Assembly (NCBI GenBank): GCA_001579985.1
Contig: LRSR01014172.1
Location: 1 to 21,437 of the forward strand
Direction of reading: 5' to 3'
Length of the DNA stretch: 21,437 nt
From: Hypsibius dujardini
Lineage: Eukaryota; Tardigrada; Eutardigrada; Parachela; Hypsibiidae
Below the pieces are notes generated by a model. The model ran no database searches and was not told where the DNA came from. It worked only from the letters and a program-made list of their open reading frames with translations. This document shows, one piece after another, positions 16,768-21,437 of the stretch. Position 1 is the first letter of the stretch. Every line of letters starts with the position of its first letter. A program made the translations under genes and the position numbers.

Positions 16768-19700
16768 TCATTGCCTGTGGCTTCGGCGAGGGTTGTTAGC
16801 GTTCGCAACCTTGTCGCCGGAAATTTTGGCGTTTTGTTGGATGGATGCAAAGTCGAAGGTCGGCAACATGGCTGCGAAAAAAACAATTTTTTCAATTTTC
16901 GCTCCAAATTTGCGAGTGACGCAGCAATTTTTAAGGAAAATTCTGTCGCACTTACAGAAAATTCCGCCGGATGATGATGTGTCGGAACCGTCAGAGCCAA
17001 ATGTACTCGCCACGAAGTTACTGGCTGGACTGATTATCCCCAAAACTGCAGACATTTAGAAATATTTAATTTAATTTTTTTAATTTCTTTAATTTTTTTA
17101 AAAAATATTTAATTAATTTTTTTAAATTTTTTTTTAAAAAGTTGAAATTATTTGAACACATGAATTTTAAATATAATTAATTAACATTAAATAGAAGGTA
17201 ATTATTAGTAATATTGCACACTAATGTAATAGTTAAAATAATAATAAAAAATAATAGTTTAATTTACTTTAATCTAAAATTTATTTATAATAAGTGAAAT
17301 GTTTGATGAAAATGCGCGATTTTTTCGCAGCACAAAAAAGCGCTCTTTCTTACCTCCTTGCATGAGTGAGTCCCACATGTACGGGATTTTATCAAAACTC
17401 GCCGGAATAGCCACGACCGCAGGCTGAGGCGCCGGGGTCTTGCCTCTGGCTCGTTGAGCGGCCTTGCCGACCACATCCGGTCCGGCCTCTTTCGGTCCGG
17501 CAAACTGCGACATTCCCAGCTCGGAAGCCGAGCCGGACCAATGTTTGGGCACATCAAGGGCCGACTTGGGAGGGGCCTTCGCGTCGCCCTTATGCCGGTC
17601 CGCATGCGGCTCCGGGGCCGGTCCGAAGGTCTGCTGGGCATTCAACTCGGACGCCGCTCCGGACCAGTGCTCGTGCTTGTCGGCCTTTTTCTCCGCTGCC
17701 TAGAGATGAACGACATCGTGAAATAATCCGTCAAATCAACTGAATCAATCAATCAATCGATCAATCAATTAATCAATCAGTCAATTGAATTAATTGATCA
17801 ATCAATCAATCAGTCAATTGAAATGATTGATCAATCAATCAATCAATCACTCAATTGAATTGATTGGTCAATCAATCAATCAATCGATAGAATTAGATCA
17901 ATTATTTTTAGATCAACTGAAAATAAGCTGTCAAATGACAGAAATATTAAATAGAGATAAGGATAATTTGTGATAAATTCTTTGTGATTCAATTTGAAAT
18001 TAAAAAAGCTCCGACGGAACGGATGCTTAGTTGACGGTTTTTATTTCGTATTTTTATCTGTGTAGATTAATTACCTGGGCCTTTTCCATCTTGACGATCT
18101 TCGAGTCGGAGGGCGCCGAGCCCGGCTCGGGAACCGGACCGCGATGTTCGGGCAGTTTGATGTCGGACGCGGCGCCGGACCAATGCAGACTGGGAAGTGC
18201 CGGGATGGCAATCGAAGGTTTCGCCGGACGGCTCTCGGGTTTGTTTTCCGCGGCGACAACGACCGCAGCCGGAGTCGTTTTCAGCTCTTCTACCTAGCCA
18301 TAAATTAAGTTCAAATTAATCTCGTTAAATAATTAAATAATTTATAAGAAATTTCTAATTTCTAAGACAAACAAAATAAGATTTAATTTAGATCAAATCA
18401 AACGAGCGCTTTTTTGCCATTTAATGTAATCGTTCATTCCTACCTCCACTTTCTTCTCCGGGGACTTGGCTTCATCCGCCGAGCTGTTGTCTGTGGCCGC
18501 CTTAACGGATAGGACGATAGTGTTGGTCTTCGAATCGACGGAGGAGACCTCCAGTTTCTCGCCCACTTTCAGGCCGGACGCGGCGAGCTCCGACAGGGAG
18601 TTATAAACCGTGGAACCCGAAGGAAGGGACTGGTTGTTCGCGGGTTTGGAAGCGTTTTGCTCGGAGAGCTTGATTTCAGCGGGGTTCGCGGTGGACGGGA
18701 AGAAACTCGGGCTGATACTGGAGGATGAGGAGCTATCTAGGAGTTTGGCAGTAGTCGACTGGGTCGTCGAGCTCGAAGAGCTGCTCGGAGCGAGTGAGGA
18801 GCTCGAAGAACTCACAGGAACTGCCGTCGAGCTCGAAGAGCTGCTCGGAGCGAGTGAAGAGCTCGAAGAACTGTTTGGTACCTGCGTAGAGCTCGAAGAA
18901 CTCTCAGGAGCGCTCGTGGAGCTCGAAGAACTGCTAGGAGCGATTGTCGAACTCGAAGAACTGCTCGGAGCGAGGGTCGAACTGACGGTGGAGGTCTTCG
19001 CTTCGCTCAAAGAGTTTTGTGAAGCCCCAGACGAGATGTTTCCCGCTCTCTCGCCAATTAGCTCCAGCTCGTTCAAGGACAGTGGCTCTAACACATCCGG
19101 CAGCGGGGCAATTTTTTCCGTTTTATTTTGAACGGTTTGAATTACGTGTTGTGGAACCACAACCGCGGGAGTGCTTGAAGCCTTGGTCGAGCTAGAAGAA
19201 TCGGCGGTGGAGGAGCTTGAGGGCGCTGCAGTCGATCCGGAAGAGGGCGCTGCAGTCGATCCGGACGAGGTCCCCGAAGCTGCAGCGACGGTGACCGCTT
19301 GTTGTGTGAGCTTTATTTCCTTTATTTCTTTGTTACTTGCGGAGGAATTAATGGCGACCTTCGGTGCTTCGCTGGATGAAACGTCTGCGGCTTTCGGGGT
19401 CGCTCGGAAGTCAGCTTTAACGGTTGATGCGACGGCTATGACGTTTTCGACTTTTTTCGTCGTTGCTTTGCCTTTCCATTCCCATTTGCCGGCAGCGTTC
19501 TGCTGCCATTCCGATGATTTGACTGGGAAATTAATTCGACATTTTTTAGCATCGTCGGATTTATTTATTTTCATCTCAAACGCCTTTGAAATGTCTTTAA
19601 CATTTTATTTTATTTTAAATTAATTAATTTATTATTGTCTAGATAAATTTCAATTAAATTAAATTCTATTTCGTTTTACGTCCAGTTAAATTCGTTGAAT

Positions 19701-20491
19701 CTTGAACATTTGTTGGACAATTTTTTTTATTGATTATTAATTTGTATAAATAAATTACAGTAAATTTAATTTTGCTGTTTTAAATATTTTTTTCATCGTT
19801 TAATTTGAGCGCGAAGTTTTGTCTCGAACACTTACGACTTTGTTCTGCCTTGTGCTTGGAGACGGTTTTGTTGATTTCCTCCGCGGACAGGGGACGAATT
19901 GTCGCGGTAGCGTTGGCATTGCTCGGCAAAGACACCGTCGATACACTGCGCAACAGCCAAATGCATTGTACAATAGAAAAAAACCCAATTTTAATTACAA
20001 AAAAAAAAATTTAAAATGGATTAATTTAATTTATGGCCAAAAAAAATTAAAAGTAGAAAAAAAAACCAATTTTATTTACAGAAACAAAAATACAGGAATA
20101 AATGGATTAATTTAATTTAGGGCCAAAAAAAAATTAAAAATAGAAAAAAAAACCCAATTTTACTTACAAAAAAAAATACAGGAATAAATGGATTAATTTA
20201 ATTTAGGGCAAAAAAAAAATTTTAAATAGAAAAAAAAACCAATTCTATTTACAAAATAAAAATATAGGAATAAATGGATTAATTTAATTTAGGGAAGGAG
20301 GAACTTACTTGGACGTCTTAGTCTCGCCAGCCAGAGGCGCTCCGATGACGCAAGCCACACTCTAAAGACATGAAAAGAAAATACCCGATAATTTGTAAGA
20401 AAAATAATCGAAGGAGAGATAAGAAACAAACGAAGTGCTTTACCGCGAGAAAAATACACATCGAGAGGGATGAGACCTGCTGCGACGCCAT
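16768..20491 (-). CDS. Secreted Ser-rich protein with HWSG repeats, 8 exons, 706 aa
   Basis: Exons on the minus strand: 20491-20444, 20361-20309, 19945-19836, 19594-18444, 18293-18075, 17699-17354, 17045-16956, 16871-16768 (stop TGA). They total 2121 nt, all junctions are GT...AG, and phases match throughout (0,2,1,0,0,1,1). The start ATG has A at -3 and G at +4. Exons 1-2 encode a signal peptide whose hydrophobic core SMCIFLASVACVIGA is split by intron 1. Exon 4 carries a Ser-rich tract of about seven 10-residue units. Exons 5-6 carry three copies of a motif, HWSG(A/S)AS followed by GP and acidic/Pro residues, at about residues 491, 538 and 580. The only cysteines are in the signal peptide and one in KKCRINF, so the mature protein is not disulphide-rich. 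No family recognised; probably an extracellular structural or low-complexity protein. No AATAAA was seen within about 150 bp past the stop. The exon model is well supported; the function is unknown. Confidence 0.85.
17735..17895. repeat. CAAT-rich imperfect palindromic repeats in intron 5 of the 706-aa gene
   Basis: Runs of TCAA alternate with CAGTCAATTGA-type palindromes at spacings of about 33 and 37 bp, multiples of the 4-bp unit apart. The stretch could fold into several short hairpins. The rest of intron 5 (17700-18074) is AT-rich with no other signal. Confidence 0.75.
18766..18992 (-). repeat. Coding 30-bp Ser-rich tandem repeat (about 7 units)
   Basis: In exon 4 of the 706-aa gene a 30-bp unit encodes ten residues of the form SSSSS(S/T)xAPx. 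Serines use both AGC/AGT and TCN codons in a fixed order (AGCTCTTCGAGCTC), showing the array grew by duplication of DNA units, not single-codon expansion. The antisense strand is open and reads as Glu-Leu repeats, a by-product of this codon pattern. Confidence 0.85.
19974..20296. repeat. 86-bp tandem repeat filling intron 2 of the 706-aa gene
   Basis: TGGATTAATTTAATTTA recurs at 20017, 20103, 20189 and 20275, exactly 86 bp apart, with runs of A between. The four copies cover nearly all of the 363-nt intron (19946-20308). Read on the gene's strand, each unit has a GTAAGT-like or GTAAAT site, so each copy carries a possible cryptic donor. Confidence 0.9.
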
Positions 20492-21038
20492 ATTCTGTGC
20501 TTGAAGACAAGGAATAATGAGGAAATATCTTAAGAAAAGTGTTTCAGTGATCCAGGCGGATTTTTAATTTCTCTGAAGACGAATAAAGCAAAACTGGAAC
20601 CAAAAGTGTGAAATACTAGAGCTGCATGTTGTATTTCGGTGATAAATAAATAAATATATATATATATATATGTCTAAATCGTATGGCCGTGTGGCAGGTT
20701 CAATGTGCTGTGAGATCACTGCCGCGGGCCCGGAGACTGCTTTCTTCAGCGTCTTCTTGAGCGTGTGTCTTTTACTGTGCAACGATCGAAGGCCGTTTCT
20801 ATTTGAGAATTTGCCGCCATTATAGCCCACCTACGCCGTAAATGTATACACGGCCGTGTCTAAGCAAGCATGACAATGGTTTTTACCGGTCGTACCTTCT
20901 GCCGGCCGGGGCGTTGGTTCTTCGTTTTATTCGTGCCTGCATTTATAGCGGAAGTACTTTTCATTCAGCGAGCCAGCTCAAGATGTGCAATCACGAATTT
21001 CCGAATGACTAAATACTAGACATGCTATACTGTTCTAA
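20492..21038. other. Upstream region of the 706-aa gene, no gene seen
   Basis: It holds a (TA)n/ATTTATTT tract at 20641-20671, about 150-180 bp upstream of the start codon, which may provide a TATA-like element. A GC-rich stretch follows (GCCGCGGGCCCGGAG near 20721). The 88-aa minus frame across this segment runs into the TA repeat and is not supported. Confidence 0.4.
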
Positions 21039-21137
21039 CTTGGGAACGTTTTCAACCGTCGAATTCAGAACCGTTCCAAAATATTTTTTTCATTCAGCCC
21101 TAATTTAGTAATGAATATAAAAATTTGTTTCGCCAGT
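21039..21137 (+). mobile_element. Truncated second copy of the MITE-like family (left end)
   Basis: From 21039 (CTTGGGAACGTTTTCAA, preceded by TAA) the sequence parallels the left end of the element at 3904. It continues through GAATTCAGAA, the AAATATTTTTTTCATT block and the AATATAAAAATTTGTTTCGCC block that corresponds to 3970-4000. Homology stops where the 89-bp minisatellite begins. About 80 percent similarity by eye. Confidence 0.65.
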
Positions 21138-21139
21138 CC

Positions 21140-21437
21140 AGCTAATCAATGACGAGCCAAACCACTATGACAAAAAATACGCCAATCAATCAACAATCAA
21201 CTGAAAGACGATGCTAAAGAAAGTAATCAAGCAATCAATGATCAGTCAAACCACTATGACAAAAAATACGCCAATCAATCAACAATCAACTGAAGAACGA
21301 TGCTGAAGAAAGTAATCAAGCAATCAATGATCAGTCAAACCACTATGACAAAAAATACGCCAATCAATCAACAATAAAAAAACAGTCTGCACACAGTGTC
21401 AATCAAACAATCAATGATCGGCGGTACACAGCAGCAA
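21140..21437. repeat. 89-bp minisatellite, about 3 copies, running to the window edge
   Basis: ACCACTATGACAAAAAATAC recurs at 21161, 21250 and 21339, an exact 89-bp period. Copies differ by a few substitutions, and the last diverges after about 21376. The unit is rich in CAATCAAT. Confidence 0.9.

Noticed and set aside
18610-19623. Long plus-strand open frames (173 and 150 codons)
   Set aside because: They are antisense to exon 4 of the 706-aa gene, whose phase-matched exons are well supported; the openness comes from the Ser-codon repeat.
20289-20510. 73-codon minus-strand ORF overlapping exons 1-2 of the 706-aa gene
   Set aside because: A different frame running through an intron; the spliced model gives a proper signal peptide and consistent phases.
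20564-20830. 88-codon minus-strand ORF upstream of the 706-aa gene
   Set aside because: It ends in a TA-repeat translation and has no domain; treated as upstream region.
21140-21437. CRISPR-like regular repeats
   Set aside because: The 89-bp period has no conserved-repeat/unique-spacer structure, and the genome is eukaryotic.

Overview
The window is eukaryotic and almost certainly from an invertebrate animal. Genes are split into small exons by AT-rich introns with GT...AG ends. The encoded proteins carry signal peptides, mucin-like Ser/Thr/Pro-rich tracts and six-cysteine EGF/EB-type modules, and a decayed mariner-type transposase is present. The modular secreted proteins would fit an ecdysozoan (nematode, tardigrade or mite-like lineage), but I cannot identify the species. 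There is no sign of bacterial genes, CRISPR, rRNA or tRNA.

By joining exons through splice sites with matching phase I could build three gene models, all on the minus strand. Right to left: (1) 20491-16768, eight exons, 706 aa, a secreted Ser-rich protein with three HWSG repeats. (2) 15590-13400, seven exons, 412 aa, a secreted Cys-rich protein with two six-Cys modules. (3) 11915-3004, thirteen exons, 1255 aa, a secreted protein with about 1020 cysteine-free residues (Thr-, Pro- and Asn-Gly-Met-rich) followed by five six-Cys modules, one per exon. All 12 introns of model 3, and all but the first of model 2, are phase 1. A phase-1 donor at the end of model 2 and a phase-1 acceptor at the signal-peptide boundary of model 3 would also join the two into one 1626-aa protein, so the pair may be a single gene. 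The domain types suggest extracellular matrix, cuticle, mucus or adhesive proteins; no precise function can be assigned.

The rest is unusually repeat-laden. Several introns consist almost wholly of tandem repeats: (TGTC/TGTGTC)n arrays and units of 41, 64 and 86 bp. A palindromic element of 835 bp with about 67-bp inverted ends and TTA on both sides (MITE-like) sits in one intron of model 3, and the left end of a relative lies near 21039. A mariner-like pseudogene with DD37D spacing lies between models 2 and 3.

Left of 3004 the window is mostly microsatellite. It also holds two weakly supported exon-like stretches: a membrane-segment exon on the minus strand (about 141-421) and a Cys-rich phase 1-1 exon on the plus strand (2503-2658). 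The right end (21140-21437) is an 89-bp minisatellite.
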